The notes: generated by a model not told the origin, from the sequence alone. Counted from the first letter of the stretch, positions 51,696 to 61,181 are shown. The stretch is 64,000 bases of DNA from Bog-756 sp963769765 (GCA_963769765.1 CAVYNA010000004.1:558001-622000); one strand, 5' to 3'. Numbers and translations are program-made.

Positions 51696-52594
51696 GCCTC
51701 GTCGTCCTCGCTCCGGGCACCGGGACCGGAAGCTGCGCCCGGCTGCTCGGCCGCCGTGCGCTGCGGGGGCTCCGCGTCACCGAGGTAGGCGGCGCGCACC
51801 GCCGGGTCCCTGCGGACCTCCTCGGGAGTGCCCACGGCGATCCTCTGGCCGAAGTCGAGGACGACGACCGAGTTCGACAAGGCGAGCACCGCGGCGACGT
51901 CGTGCTCCACGATGACCAGCGAGAGACCGTCGTCGCTCTGGTCGACGATCCTCTCGAAGACGGCGATCAGGTTCTCCGACCCGTGGAGATCGAGTCCGGA
52001 AAGGGGCTCGTCAAGGAGGAGGACACGCGGCTCGCCGGCAAGTGCCCGGCCGACCTCGACGAGCCGGACGACCCCGAGGGGCAGTGCCGCGACCGGGGCG
52101 TCGGCGACGTGCGTGAGATGGAGGAGCTCGAGCAGCCCGTCGAGCTTCTCGGTCTCGCCCGGCGAGGTCCGGAAGTGGGCAAAGGGATCGAGCATGTCCC
52201 GCCACATGCGATGGGGGGCGACACGGGCCCGGTGCGCCAGCACCAGGTGCTCGCGGACGGTGAGTCCCATGAACAGCTCCGGCAGCTGGAAGGTACGGGC
52301 CAGGCCTCTGGTGGCCCGGTGCCGGGCGGAGGAGCCGGTCACGTCGTCGCCCTGCAGCCAGACCCTCCCGGAGTCGGGTCTGAGGAGTCCGGACAGCACG
52401 CCGAGGAGCGTCGACTTCCCGGCGCCGTTCGGCCCGACCAGTCCGACGATGGTGCCGCGCTCGACCTCGATCGAGACTTCCGAGAGCGCGGTCAGTCCGC
52501 CGAAGCGGACCGTGATGTCGTCCGCGGCGAGCGCGGCCGAACCCTTGTCGACTGCGGCGCCTTCCGCGGCGGTGTCGGCCACGGTCGTCGTCAC
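51692..52594 (-). CDS. ABC transporter ATPase, LivG-type (300 aa)
   Basis: Complete Liv ATPase: LAADDITVRFGGLTALSEVSI, Walker A LVGPNGAGKSTLLGVL, the LivG-typical ARTFQLPELFMGLTVREHLVLA, a degenerate signature (PLGVVRLVEVGRALAGEP in place of LSxGxQ), Walker B VLLLDEPLSGLD and H-loop LVIVEHDV. The GTG at 52594 overlaps the permease stop (GTGA). The C-terminal tail is rich in Ala, Pro and Glu. With LivF it forms the ATP-hydrolysing pair. The degenerate signature motif is unusual and could affect activity at one of the two sites. Confidence 0.91.
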   Translation of the reverse strand: MTTTVADTAAEGAAVDKGSAALAADDITVRFGGLTALSEVSIEVERGTIVGLVGPNGAGKSTLLGVLSGLLRPDSGRVWLQGDDVTGSSARHRATRGLARTFQLPELFMGLTVREHLVLAHRARVAPHRMWRDMLDPFAHFRTSPGETEKLDGLLELLHLTHVADAPVAALPLGVVRLVEVGRALAGEPRVLLLDEPLSGLDLHGSENLIAVFERIVDQSDDGLSLVIVEHDVAAVLALSNSVVVLDFGQRIAVGTPEEVRRDPAVRAAYLGDAEPPQRTAAEQPGAASGPGARSEDDEA

Positions 52595-54617
52595 GAAGCC
52601 TGCCCTGCGACCCCGGCGGCCACCCCGACCGCCTCGGTGTCGGCCACGCCGGCCTCCAGGACGTCGGCGAAGTGGTCGTCTGCGAGGCTGTCGGGTGCAA
52701 GGTGCGCCAGCAGTCCGCCGCAACCGCCGGCTCTGCTCGGCCAGGATGCCGTCGGGGTACTTGGCGGCCGAGATGGCGCCGAGGCCGAAGATCACCGGCA
52801 GCAGGTTCGCCGTCCAGGCTGGGAGGTATGCCTGGACGATCGCCGGGAGCATCACGAAGGTGAGCCCGGCCACCAGCGCGGCGGCCGTGGACCGGATGCC
52901 GATCGTGACCAGCGCGGCGAACCAGACGATCCCCGCGAACGTGGCGAACTCGCTGGGCACGACCGTCGTCTGCGCCAGTGCGAGCAGCCCGCCGCCGACC
53001 CCGGCGATGAAGGCGGCCGTGGCGCCGGCCAGCACCTTCATCTGCACCACGCTGACTCCGGACGTCCGGGCGCCGGCTTCGCTCCAGCGGGCCGCGTTGA
53101 GCGCGAGGCCGGTCGTGGAGCGACGGAGGTTGACGATGAAGAGCGACACGAGGGCGAAGGCCACCAGGCAGAGGTACGCGTACGAGATGTCCGACGATGC
53201 GAAGTCCGGTCGGTTGAGGGTCAGCCCGATGCCCTGGTTGACGAACCTCGGCAGGGTGAAGACGAGGTTCTCGACGAGCAGCCCGAACGTCAGCGTCACC
53301 AGGGCGACGTAGAGGTCGCCGAGGCGGATGCTCAGGAATCCGATGAGGGCGCCCAGACCCAGCGCGACCACTCCCCCGGCGACCACCGCGGCGAGCACGG
53401 GCCACCCGTGGTGATTGGCGAGCTCCGAGGTGGTCAGTGCGCCGACACCGGCGAAGGTGATCTGGCAGAGCCAGAGCATGCCCCCTTCGCCGGTCACCAG
53501 CGTCCACGAGAGGAAGATCACGCCGAAGGCGAAGGCCTGCGCCGTGAGACCGACCCAGTAGCCGCCGAGGACGAGCGGCAGGGCGATGGCGAGGGCGACG
53601 AGCATCAGCGGGCCCGCGTACCGGCCGAAGAAGTTGAGGGAGGCGGTCTCGACCACGTTCGGACGTCGACGCGGCGAGCTTGCTCTCACCCTGCGGCGTG
53701 ATGGCCCGGTCCAGCGCGCCGCCCCACCCCTCGGTCTCGCCCACACGGCCCCGGCGGACGAGGCTGTAGACGAGCACGACGGCGATGACGATGAAGGGGA
53801 CGGCGTCGATGATCTCGCTGGTCCAGGCACTGGCCGGCGGGAGATAGCGCTGGATCAACGACGTGGCCACCCCCATCAGGAGCCCGACTCCGACGGCGAC
53901 CGGCAAGCTCCGGAGCCTGGCCGCGACGACCGCCGCGAACGACGCAGAAATGAGCAGGGTGAAGTTGACCGCGTCGAGCCCGATGATCGGCGCGGCGAGC
54001 ACGCCGGTCAGGCCGGCAAGGAAGGTGCTGACCGCCCACACGCCGATGGAGATGGCCGTCGGATTGGTACCCGACAGGTCGGTCATCGCCGTGGAGTCGA
54101 CCATGGCCCTCACCTTGAGGCCGACGTCGCTGTACTTCAGCGCCAGCGCGCCGGCCACCACGATCACGACCACGGAGGCGTAGACGATGACCTGGTCGAG
54201 GGTCACGGGCACGCCGAGGAAACGGAAGACCTTGACCGGCTCCGGGGCCAGGCCCGGCGCCTGCTGGATGGCACCGCTGCCGAAGATCAGGGTGGCGACT
54301 GCCGGAAGGGCGACCGAGAGCCCGATCGTCGCCACCACCTTGGTCAGCGGTGAGGACAGCTTGAGGTGACGGAAGAGAACGACGTACAGCAGGACTCCGA
54401 GTGTGGGCGCGGCGATCGCGATGGAGACGAAGGCGGCTGCGAGGATGCTCCAGCGCTGCTGGGTGTGGAGGTAGTAGTAGATGCGGGCGATGAAGAACGC
54501 CATCGCGCCGAAGGCGAAGTTCAAGATGCCGGACGAGGTGTACGTGATCACCAGGCCCGCGGACGCGATCGCGTAGATGCCGCCGAGCACCAGACCCGCG
54601 ATCACGAATTGAAGCAC
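52591..54617 (-). CDS. fused LivH-LivM permease (two frameshifts)
   Basis: Membrane part of the importer. The first half is LivH-like (VIAGLVLGGIYAIASAGLVITYTSSGILNFAFG) with about eight hydrophobic segments. The second is LivM-like (GPLMLVALAIALPLVLGGYWVGLTAQ, MLWLCQITFAGVGALTTSEL). Deleting one base at 53661-53662 makes the two halves one uninterrupted polypeptide (KLAASTSNVVETASLNFFGR). A second extra base near 52714 must be removed to reach the stop at 52591. Corrected length is about 674 aa. It starts at a GTG at 54617 behind GGGGGAG and leads the operon permease-LivG-LivF-binding protein. Confidence 0.82.
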
Positions 54618-54951
54618 TCCGTGCTCCCCCTTTGTGCCACTCGGCTCCCCGCCCGGAGAGACGGGGGGGTCGGCTACTCCTTCATCCGGTCGGCCTTGAC
54701 GCCGGCCCGCGAGGCGACGGGCCTTTCACCCGTTCTTTCTGTGACAGAACAAGGTATACCAAATAGGGAAAACTCACTTGCAGCAGGCGGGCGGCTCAAT
54801 TCCCGCCCCGCACTCGGCAACCGACCGAGCGCCGAGGCGGCGTCCACCGCGAGTGGAGCCCAGCTGCGGGCCGCTCGGAGAACGGGGATTCCGCAAGAGG
54901 CTCCGCTACACTGCGCGCCGTCGCGACCCGAGCGTCCGGAGGGACAACGGA
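54618..54951. other. 334-bp divergent intergenic region
   Basis: Gap between the permease and ABM-domain genes. It contains the only AT-rich stretch in the region (about 54732-54778) with a perfect palindrome and a possible leftward -10 (GGTATACC, 54753-54760). The right half is GC-rich with no recognisable gene. Confidence 0.65.
54737..54749. promoter_or_regulatory. perfect palindrome TTCTGTGACAGAA before the ABC operon
   Basis: 6-bp arms around a central G, nested inside a second inverted pair (GTTCT at 54732-54736 and AGAAC at 54746-54750). It lies next to a -10-like GGTATACC for the leftward permease operon, so repressor binding would block that promoter. Confidence 0.6.
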
Positions 54952-55260
54952 GTGATCTTCATCGTCGTCAAGCAGAGGGTGCGATCCAAGTACGCGGACG
55001 ACTGGGTCGACCTGGTGGCGGACTTCACCACCGCCACCCGTGCGGAGCCCGGGAACATCTGCTTCGAATGGTCCCGGAGCGTCGACGACCCCAACGTCTA
55101 CGTCCTGGTCGAGGCGTTCGAGGACGCGGCCGCAGGGGAGGCGCACGTCCAGTCGGAGCACTTCAAGACGGCCAGCGCGCAGCTCGCCAACTGGCTGGCC
55201 GCCGTCCCGGAGATCGTGCACGTCGAAGCACCGGGTGACGGTTTCGCCCCCATGGGCTGA
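54952..55260 (+). CDS. ABM-domain (antibiotic biosynthesis monooxygenase-like) protein (102 aa)
   Basis: Small ferredoxin-fold ABM protein: VIFIVVKQRVRSKYADDWVD, FTTATRAEPGNICFEWSRSVDDPN, YVLVEAFEDAAAGEAHVQSEHFK. The EPGNxxFEWSR pattern and the late His are typical of the quinol monooxygenase/YgiN-like family, which act as cofactor-free oxygenases or haem-degrading proteins. The GTG at 54952 has GGAGGG upstream. It is divergent from the ABC operon and convergent with the CMD gene (41-bp gap). Substrate unknown. Confidence 0.9.
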   Translation: MIFIVVKQRVRSKYADDWVDLVADFTTATRAEPGNICFEWSRSVDDPNVYVLVEAFEDAAAGEAHVQSEHFKTASAQLANWLAAVPEIVHVEAPGDGFAPMG

Positions 55261-55301
55261 GCCGCAACGAGGTCGGACGCCGCGAGAACCCTCGGCTCCG
55301 T

Positions 55302-55886
55302 TCAGGACGAAGCCCGCTGCTGCAGGTCGTCGTCGAGCTCGACGCCGAAGGTGCGGAACGCCATGGCGAGCAGGTCGTAGGCGCCGACGGTGAAGACGAC
55401 GTCCATGAGCTGACGGGTGTCGAGCTCTGCGGCCAGGGTCGTCCAGGTGCTCTCGGAGAGGCAGGCGTCGCGCACGAGCTCGTCGGCAGCCCGCAGCAGG
55501 GCCGCCTCGACAGGTGACCAGCTCGCCGCCCCGGGTTCCGACCTGACGAGCTCGAGCTCTGCGTCGGAGATGCCGGCGTCACCCGCCAACACCGCGTGCT
55601 GGGCCCACTCGTAGTCCGCGTCACGGAGCACGGCTACCCGCAGGATGAGCAGCTCGCGCTGGCGGGGCGTGATCGTCGACGCGAACAGCACGTGGCCGTT
55701 GAAGTGGTGGTAGGCGGTGGTGAGCTCGGGATGGTGGGCGAGCAGCCCGAGCGCGTTCAGACCCTTCGGTCGCGACGGGTCACGGGACGGGAACGGGTAC
55801 CGGGGGTTGGGCGGTCGGAGCGCGGCGACGGCGTCGGCCATCTCCGGTGGCCATTCGGCGGGCGGGATCGGTTCGACTCGACCCAT
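55302..55886 (-). CDS. carboxymuconolactone decarboxylase family protein (194 aa)
   Basis: CMD/AhpD-fold protein with the family core LTTAYHHFNGHVLFASTITPRQRELLILRVAVLRDADYEWAQHA. The CxxC of AhpD peroxidase-type members is absent, so it belongs to the non-redox branch (decarboxylase or lactone-acting). In this operon with a Rieske oxygenase, TauD-type dioxygenase and SDR it could act on a ring-cleavage or lactone intermediate. The ATG at 55886 is 1 bp after the SDR stop. Last gene of the leftward unit beginning at 59398. Confidence 0.9.
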   Translation of the reverse strand: MGRVEPIPPAEWPPEMADAVAALRPPNPRYPFPSRDPSRPKGLNALGLLAHHPELTTAYHHFNGHVLFASTITPRQRELLILRVAVLRDADYEWAQHAVLAGDAGISDAELELVRSEPGAASWSPVEAALLRAADELVRDACLSESTWTTLAAELDTRQLMDVVFTVGAYDLLAMAFRTFGVELDDDLQQRASS

Positions 55887-55887
55887 G

Positions 55888-56673
55888 TCAGGTGTTGCGT
55901 CCGCCGTTGACGCCGATCACCTGGCCGGTGATGTACGACGCCTCCTCCGTCACCAAGAAGGCGGTGGCCGCGGCGATGTCCTCGGGACGGCCGATCCGGC
56001 GGACGGGGGTGCGTTGCTCGTGCTCCTCGACACCCCCGCCGAGGTGGCCCTTCGACTCGCTGGCGCGCAGCATCGGGGTGTCGATGAACCCGGGCGGGAT
56101 GGTGTTGACGGTGATGCCCTTCGGTCCGAACTCGAGGGCGAGGGACTTGGTCAGCCCGATGACGCCGGCCTTCGAGGAAACGTACGCGGCCATGTAGGGC
56201 TGGCCGCCCTGGGCGCTCGACGAGGAGATGTTGACGATGCGACCCCAGCCCGAAGCGAGCATGTGCGGGATCACGACTTGGCAGCAGTGGTAGGTGCCCG
56301 TGAGGTTCACCTCGAGCACCCGGCGCCAGGTCTCGAGGTCGATCTTGAGGAACGGGCCGAAGTGCTCGAGCCCGGCGTTGTTGACGAGGATGGTGGGACC
56401 TCCCAGCATCTCGGCGACCCTGCCGACGGCCACCTCCACGCCGGCCCGGTCGGTGACGTCGGCCTCGACGCCGATCGCCGTCCCGCCGTCGGCGTCGATC
56501 TTGGCGGCGGCCTCGTCCGCCGAGGCGCCGTTGCGGTCCAGGACGGCGACGGCGGCGCCTCCTGCGGCCAGTCGCTCGCTGATGGCCAGCCCGATGCCCG
56601 AGCCGCCGCCGGTGACGACGGCCACCTTGCCGTGCAGGTCGTGCGCGGACGCAGGGACGCCGGCGACGCTCAC
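55888..56673 (-). CDS. SDR family oxidoreductase (261 aa)
   Basis: Classical SDR: VVTGGGSGIGLAIS, ILVNNAGLEHFG, catalytic Ser in NISSSSAQGG, YVSSKAG with Tyr and Lys, and IGVNGGRNT at the end. It resembles FabG-like and 3-hydroxyacyl or diol dehydrogenases. A GTG at 56673 overlaps the stop of the TauD gene (GTGA). In context it may dehydrogenate the diol or alcohol made by the Rieske or TauD oxygenase of the same operon. Confidence 0.93.
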   Translation of the reverse strand: MSVAGVPASAHDLHGKVAVVTGGGSGIGLAISERLAAGGAAVAVLDRNGASADEAAAKIDADGGTAIGVEADVTDRAGVEVAVGRVAEMLGGPTILVNNAGLEHFGPFLKIDLETWRRVLEVNLTGTYHCCQVVIPHMLASGWGRIVNISSSSAQGGQPYMAAYVSSKAGVIGLTKSLALEFGPKGITVNTIPPGFIDTPMLRASESKGHLGGGVEEHEQRTPVRRIGRPEDIAAATAFLVTEEASYITGQVIGVNGGRNT

Positions 56674-57500
56674 TGGATCGGCTCGTCGCCGGCGAAGGTC
56701 GTGCGGTGCATGTCGCGTGCCGAGCCCGGGTCGTAGGGCAGGGCACGGTGGAGCACGCCGCGGTTGTCCCAGACGACCACGTCACCGACCCTCCACTCGT
56801 GCCGGTAGACGTGCTCGGGCGTGGTCGCACGGGCGAGGAGGTCGTCGAGGAGGGCCCGGCTCTCGTCGGGGGGCATGCCGACGACGTGGTCAGCGGTGGC
56901 GCCGAGGACGAGCGACTTGCGCCCCGAGCGGTGGGTCCACACGAGCGGGTGCTCCTTGGCCGGCCGCCGGCGCATCATCTCGAGCGCCTCGGGCGAGGGA
57001 TTGGGGTTCTGCAGGCGCTGGGAGGCCTCGATGGTGTGGACCACCCGGATCGACTCGCACCGCGCCTTCTCCTCGTCGGTGAGGTCCTCGTAGGCCTGGT
57101 AGGAGCTGGCGAACTCCGTCTCGCCGCCCGATTCGGCGACGGCGTGGGCGCTGAGCATGGTGGCCATGATCGGGACGTCGTCGGTACATCCGTCGATGTG
57201 CCAATCGAAGGTGCCCTTCAGGTAGGCGGCCGCAGGGTTCTTCGTCGGGTCGAGCGTCACCAGGAAGATCTCGGGGTGCGCACCCCGACCGAGCTTCTCG
57301 ACGCTGCCGAGCTTGCGGCTGAACGCCACCTGGGCTCCGTCGTCGAGGTGCAGGTCGCGGAAGACGAGCGCCCCGTTGGCCTCCAGCGCCTCGAGCGTCC
57401 AACCCGGCAGCGTGTCGTCGTGCACGAGCTGGTCGCGGTCGACCCCCTCGACCAGGGCACCCACGGTCGGACTCAGCTTCTCGGTCGTGATCACCGCCAC
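56670..57500 (-). CDS. TauD/TfdA-family 2-oxoglutarate-dependent dioxygenase (276 aa)
   Basis: Fe(II)/2-oxoglutarate dioxygenase. The iron ligands are the HxD pair in GTFDWHIDGCTDD and the distal His in WDNRGVLHRALPYD; the 2-oxoglutarate Arg is in MHRTTFAGDEP. The start is a GTG at 57500 behind GAAGGGGGAT. The family includes enzymes that hydroxylate taurine, phenoxyacids and alkyl sulfates, often causing bond cleavage. In this operon it would add a second oxidation after the Rieske enzyme. It lies 109 bp after the SnoaL gene. Confidence 0.93.
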   Translation of the reverse strand: MAVITTEKLSPTVGALVEGVDRDQLVHDDTLPGWTLEALEANGALVFRDLHLDDGAQVAFSRKLGSVEKLGRGAHPEIFLVTLDPTKNPAAAYLKGTFDWHIDGCTDDVPIMATMLSAHAVAESGGETEFASSYQAYEDLTDEEKARCESIRVVHTIEASQRLQNPNPSPEALEMMRRRPAKEHPLVWTHRSGRKSLVLGATADHVVGMPPDESRALLDDLLARATTPEHVYRHEWRVGDVVVWDNRGVLHRALPYDPGSARDMHRTTFAGDEPIQ

Positions 57501-57609
57501 GTGTGATCCCCCTTCGTCTCCAGATGTCGTCCCACTTCGATACGGACACTCTACTGAGGCGTGAACGCCATTTCCGCCGCAGAGACGCCACGGCGCCCCC
57601 ACGAGGAGC

Positions 57610-57999
57610 TCACGTGGTGAACTCGGCCGTACGACGGTGGAAACGCCACGTCCCCTCGGAGTGGCGCAGGACGTCGTGGTACCTGCCGACGAGCTGGACC
57701 GACCAGCCCTCCGCGCCCTTCAGCAAGAAGAGCACGTCGCTGCTGGCGCGGGCCTCGTCGGCGTTCCACTCGGTGACGTGGGTGTTGACGACGACGTGGC
57801 GTTGAGGCCGCGTCGGCGTCCACCGGGCGAACGCCGCTCGGAGGGCGTCGTGCCCCTCATGGGTCCCGAGGCCAGGGATCTCACAGGCGCCGTCCGGGCA
57901 GAAGGTGGCGACGACGTCGTCGGTCCGACCGTCGTCGAGTGCCTGCGCGTAGGCGGCCAGAGTGGCTCGGATGCCCTCGGCGGCGTCTGCGCGGTTCAT
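57610..57999 (-). CDS. SnoaL-like/NTF2-fold protein (129 aa)
   Basis: Small NTF2-fold protein: MNRADAAEGIRATLAAYAQALDDGRTDDVVATFCPDGACEIPG, then VVVNTHVTEWNADEARASSDVLFLL and a late YHDVLRHSEGTWRFHRR. Such proteins occur as ring-hydroxylase beta-like partners, isomerases or hydratases. It sits 33 bp downstream of a Rieske alpha subunit, the position in which a beta subunit is normally found, although it is shorter than usual beta subunits. The ATG at 57999 with GGAGG upstream is preferred over a TTG at 58026. Confidence 0.86.
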   Translation of the reverse strand: MNRADAAEGIRATLAAYAQALDDGRTDDVVATFCPDGACEIPGLGTHEGHDALRAAFARWTPTRPQRHVVVNTHVTEWNADEARASSDVLFLLKGAEGWSVQLVGRYHDVLRHSEGTWRFHRRTAEFTT

Positions 58000-58032
58000 C
58001 GGCGGACCGACCTCCGGTGTCGGCAACCGCGC

Positions 58033-59398
58033 TCAGAAGCCAAGGTCGACGACCGGGCGTTCGAGCGGGTTGAGGTTGATCTGGTGCAGGGCCGGGAGCA
58101 GCTTCTCGTACGGGAGGCCGGCGAGGAAGCCGTCGACGGTCCGCTCAAAGTTGGCGACGCCCCCTTCGATGCCCTCGGAGAGGCGCAGGTACTCGAAGCT
58201 CTTGGCGTGCAGGCCACGCTGCTGGCGGGGGAGGTTCGAGAAGTCCTGGATGGGAATCGGTGGCACCCGGGGATCATCGTGGTCCCACGGCTCGGGCGGC
58301 GTCGAGCTCGTCCGCGGCGCTCCCCTCCGGGAATCGGGTGAGCGACCAGATCTCCATCAGCGTCTCCTCCGGTCCGAGCGGGCGGAACCGGTAGGACGAG
58401 GCGCTGGAGTACATGGGCAGCACGAAGAAGTGCGGGAAGCAGTAGCCCATCGGCTCGTTCAGGCCGGCCGCCTCGAGCTCGTTCAAGTCGGGAATGTCAC
58501 AGCCCCGATCGCGGTGCCACCCCACGACGGCATCGTTGAGCGTGCGCTGCCAGGTCGCCAAGGCCGACGCGGGGTCGGCAGGCAGCTCGATGTCGCGGAG
58601 GCCCTCCGCGATGCTGACGTCGTTGGCGTGGACCATCCCACCCATGCCGTCGCTCATCGTGTGCAGGTAGTGGAGCTCCGACTCGACGAACGTTCGCGGG
58701 TCGAACGCCGCCGGGTCGCGCGGCGGGAACCTCCCGGGGATGACCAGCTGGGGATGGGTCTCGACCACGTGGTACTGCTCCAGGAACGCCTCTTCGGCGA
58801 GCTTCCAGTTCACGGGGAGACGGAACGCGTACCACCACTCGGCCCGCAACGACTCCAGCTTCCAGGCGTCGAAGGTGGTGGCGAACGGCTCGATGCACTG
58901 CCGCAGCGGCGGTGCATCGTCGTCCAGGTTGATCCACGCGCACCCGCCCCACACCTCGCACCGGACCGGAGTGAGGTCGAGGTCCTCCCGCTGCAGGTTG
59001 TGCTCGGCGAAGGTCCGCGCCTTCGGGACGAAACCGTTCGTGCCGTCCCGGCCGTAGCACCACCCGTGGAAGGGGCAGACGAAACCGCTCTCACACGTCC
59101 CGCGGCCCTCGACCACCCGCACGCCACGATGTCGGCAGGCGTTCTGCAAGGCGCGGACGCCGCCGTCCTCGGTGCGGACCATGATGATCGACTGGTCGAG
59201 GATCTGGTACTCGGTGAAGTCGTTCGGCTGCGGGATCTCCTCGAGCCGGCACGCCATCTGCCAGGTCCGGGACCAGAGCAGGTCGGTCTCCAACCGGTAG
59301 AAGTCCGGATCGAAGTAGCGCTGCTTCGGGACCCGGTCCGGGACCTCCATCGCGAAGGGCACGGGGAGCGCGGAGCGCCTCTGATCCACGATCGCCAT
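58033..59398 (-). CDS. Rieske oxygenase alpha subunit (one frameshift near 58297)
   Basis: Ring-hydroxylating oxygenase, about 454 aa after correction. The Rieske ligands are Cys88, His90, Cys108 and His111 (CRHRGV and CPFHGW), and the catalytic iron site is FLEQYHVVETH with His210 and His215. The frame stops early at 58274; removing one base of the run at 58296-58298 continues it through EPWDHDDPRVPPIPIQDFSN and a C-terminal helix region ending VVDLGF, as expected for this family. The ATG at 59398 heads the leftward operon. A 16-bp operator candidate lies 42 bp upstream. Confidence 0.87.
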
Positions 59399-59439
59399 GT
59401 GGCCCGCTTCCCCTTCCGGTACGCCACGCGAAGGATACT

Positions 59440-59455
59440 AACCGGTCGGTACAGT
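59440..59455. promoter_or_regulatory. 16-bp motif AACCGGTCGGTACAGT, copy 1
   Basis: In the 124-bp divergent gap between the Rieske (start 59398) and BVMO (start 59523) genes. The core ACCG-GT-CGGT is an inverted repeat. An exact inverted copy is at 62263-62278. Confidence 0.7.
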
Positions 59456-59522
59456 ATTCGGACGACGCAGCCGGCGGGACCGAAGCCGACGAGGACACAG
59501 TGACCGGACGACGCTCGGCTCC

Positions 59523-61181
59523 ATGACGAATCATCCCGAACCCGCCCACGGCCGCGACGCGGGCCGCCTCGATGCAGACGTGCTGATCGTGGGTGCCGGA
59601 ATCACCGGCATCTACCAGCTGTACCTCGCGCGCCAAGCCGGCTTCTCCGCTCTGGTGCTCGAGGCCGGGGGCGGCGTTGGCGGGACGTGGTACTGGAACC
59701 GCTATCCCGGGTGCCGGTTCGACTCGGAGAGCTACACCTACGCCTACCTGTTCTCGAAGGAGCTCTTCGACGAGTGGGAGTGGCACGAGCAGTTCGCCGA
59801 GCAGCCCGAGACCGAGCGGTACCTCAACCACGTGGTCGACCGATTCGGCCTCCGGCGCCACATGCGCTTCGACACCAGGGTCACGTCCGCGACCTACGAC
59901 GAATCGTCGGGGACGTGGACGGTCGTGGCCGACGCCGGTTCGGAGCTCAGGTCGCGGTACCTCGTCGCTGCCACCGGGGTCCTCTCGGTGCCCTTCTACC
60001 CGGACGTGCCGGGACGCGAGGACTTCCAGGGGGCCTCGTTCCACACGGGTCGGTGGCCGATGTCACCGGTCGACTTCGCCGGCAAGCGCGTCGCCGTCAT
60101 CGGAACCGGATCGAGCGGTGTCCAGATCGCCCCGGTCATCGCCGACGAGGTCGCCTCGTTGACCGTGTACCAGCGCAGCGCCAACTGGTGCACCCCCCTG
60201 AACAACGCGCCCATCACGCCCGAGGAGCAGGCGCAGCTCCGCGCCGGCTTCGAGGCGATGCGTGAGGTGCTGAACACCTCGGTAGCCGGGTTCTTGCACC
60301 TGCCCAACGAGCGTTCCGCCTTCGACGACTCCGAGGACGAGCGTGAGGCGTTCTTCGAGACGATGTGGAGGAGCCCGGGCTTCTCCAAGCTCTCCAGCAA
60401 CTATGCCGACGTGCTGTTCGACGACGCGGCCAATGCCGAGTGGTGCGAGTTCATCGCCCGGAAGGTCCGGGGCGTCGTCGAGGATCCCGGGACGGCCGAC
60501 AAGCTCATTCCGAAGGACCACGGCTTCGGCGAGAAGCGACCCCCGTTCGTGACCGGCTACTACGAGATGTTCAACGACCCCAAGGTCTCGCTCGTCGACC
60601 TCGAGGAGACGCCGATCGTGCGGGTCACCGAGCGCGGCATCGAGACCGCCGCCGGCGAGGTGGAGCTCGACGTCATCGTCTGGGCGACCGGGTTCGACTT
60701 CGGTACCGGTGCCCTGTTGCGCATGGGGATCCGTGGCCGGGACGGCCTCGCGCTCGAGGACCACTGGGCCGAGGGACCAAGGACGTTCCTCGGCGTGCAG
60801 ACGACCGGCTTCCCGAACTTCTTCTTCCCCGGCGGCCCGCACGCCGCGGCCGGCAACAACCCCCGGTACAACGGCGACCAGGTCGAGTTCATCACCGACG
60901 CGCTCACGTTCGTCCGCGACCACGGCCTCGACATCATCGAGGTGGGGCCGGAGGCCGAGGAGGAATGGACCGCCATGGTCGACCGGGGCGCGGAACACTC
61001 CCCCTTCGGGGAGGCCAGCTACTTCTTCGGCACGAACATCCCCGGCAAGCCCCGGAAGTACCTCCTCAACTCCGGCGGCCGCCCGAAGCTCTTCAAGGAG
61101 ATCGCGAAGGTCGTGGCCAGCGGGTACGAGCCGTTCCGCCTGTCGCGCTCCTCAGACGGTGGCGACGGGCGTCAGGGGTGA
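59523..61181 (+). CDS. flavin-dependent Baeyer-Villiger-type monooxygenase (552 aa)
   Basis: Class B flavin monooxygenase. The FAD motif GAGITG is at residues 24-29, the NADPH motif GTGSSGVQ follows in the middle, and the Baeyer-Villiger fingerprint FxGxxxHxxxW is complete at 168-178 (FQGASFHTGRW). VGGTWYWNRYPGCRFDSESY and the C-terminal TGFPNFFFPGGPHA are characteristic of cyclohexanone- and steroid-type members. It inserts oxygen next to a ketone to make an ester or lactone. It is divergent from the Rieske operon and tail-to-tail with the cyclase gene (30-bp overlap), which may hydrolyse the product. Confidence 0.95.
   Translation: MTNHPEPAHGRDAGRLDADVLIVGAGITGIYQLYLARQAGFSALVLEAGGGVGGTWYWNRYPGCRFDSESYTYAYLFSKELFDEWEWHEQFAEQPETERYLNHVVDRFGLRRHMRFDTRVTSATYDESSGTWTVVADAGSELRSRYLVAATGVLSVPFYPDVPGREDFQGASFHTGRWPMSPVDFAGKRVAVIGTGSSGVQIAPVIADEVASLTVYQRSANWCTPLNNAPITPEEQAQLRAGFEAMREVLNTSVAGFLHLPNERSAFDDSEDEREAFFETMWRSPGFSKLSSNYADVLFDDAANAEWCEFIARKVRGVVEDPGTADKLIPKDHGFGEKRPPFVTGYYEMFNDPKVSLVDLEETPIVRVTERGIETAAGEVELDVIVWATGFDFGTGALLRMGIRGRDGLALEDHWAEGPRTFLGVQTTGFPNFFFPGGPHAAAGNNPRYNGDQVEFITDALTFVRDHGLDIIEVGPEAEEEWTAMVDRGAEHSPFGEASYFFGTNIPGKPRKYLLNSGGRPKLFKEIAKVVASGYEPFRLSRSSDGGDGRQG

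Noticed and set aside
51692..53830. Apparent LivM-LivG fusion
   Set aside because: LivM leaves this frame near 52714 and ends at 52591; LivG has its own GTG at 52594. The open frame between is an artefact.
58033..58266. Separate 77-aa gene after the Rieske oxygenase
   Set aside because: Its sequence (PIPIQDFSNLPRQQRGLH and following) is the expected C-terminus of the Rieske alpha subunit and joins it after a one-base correction near 58297.
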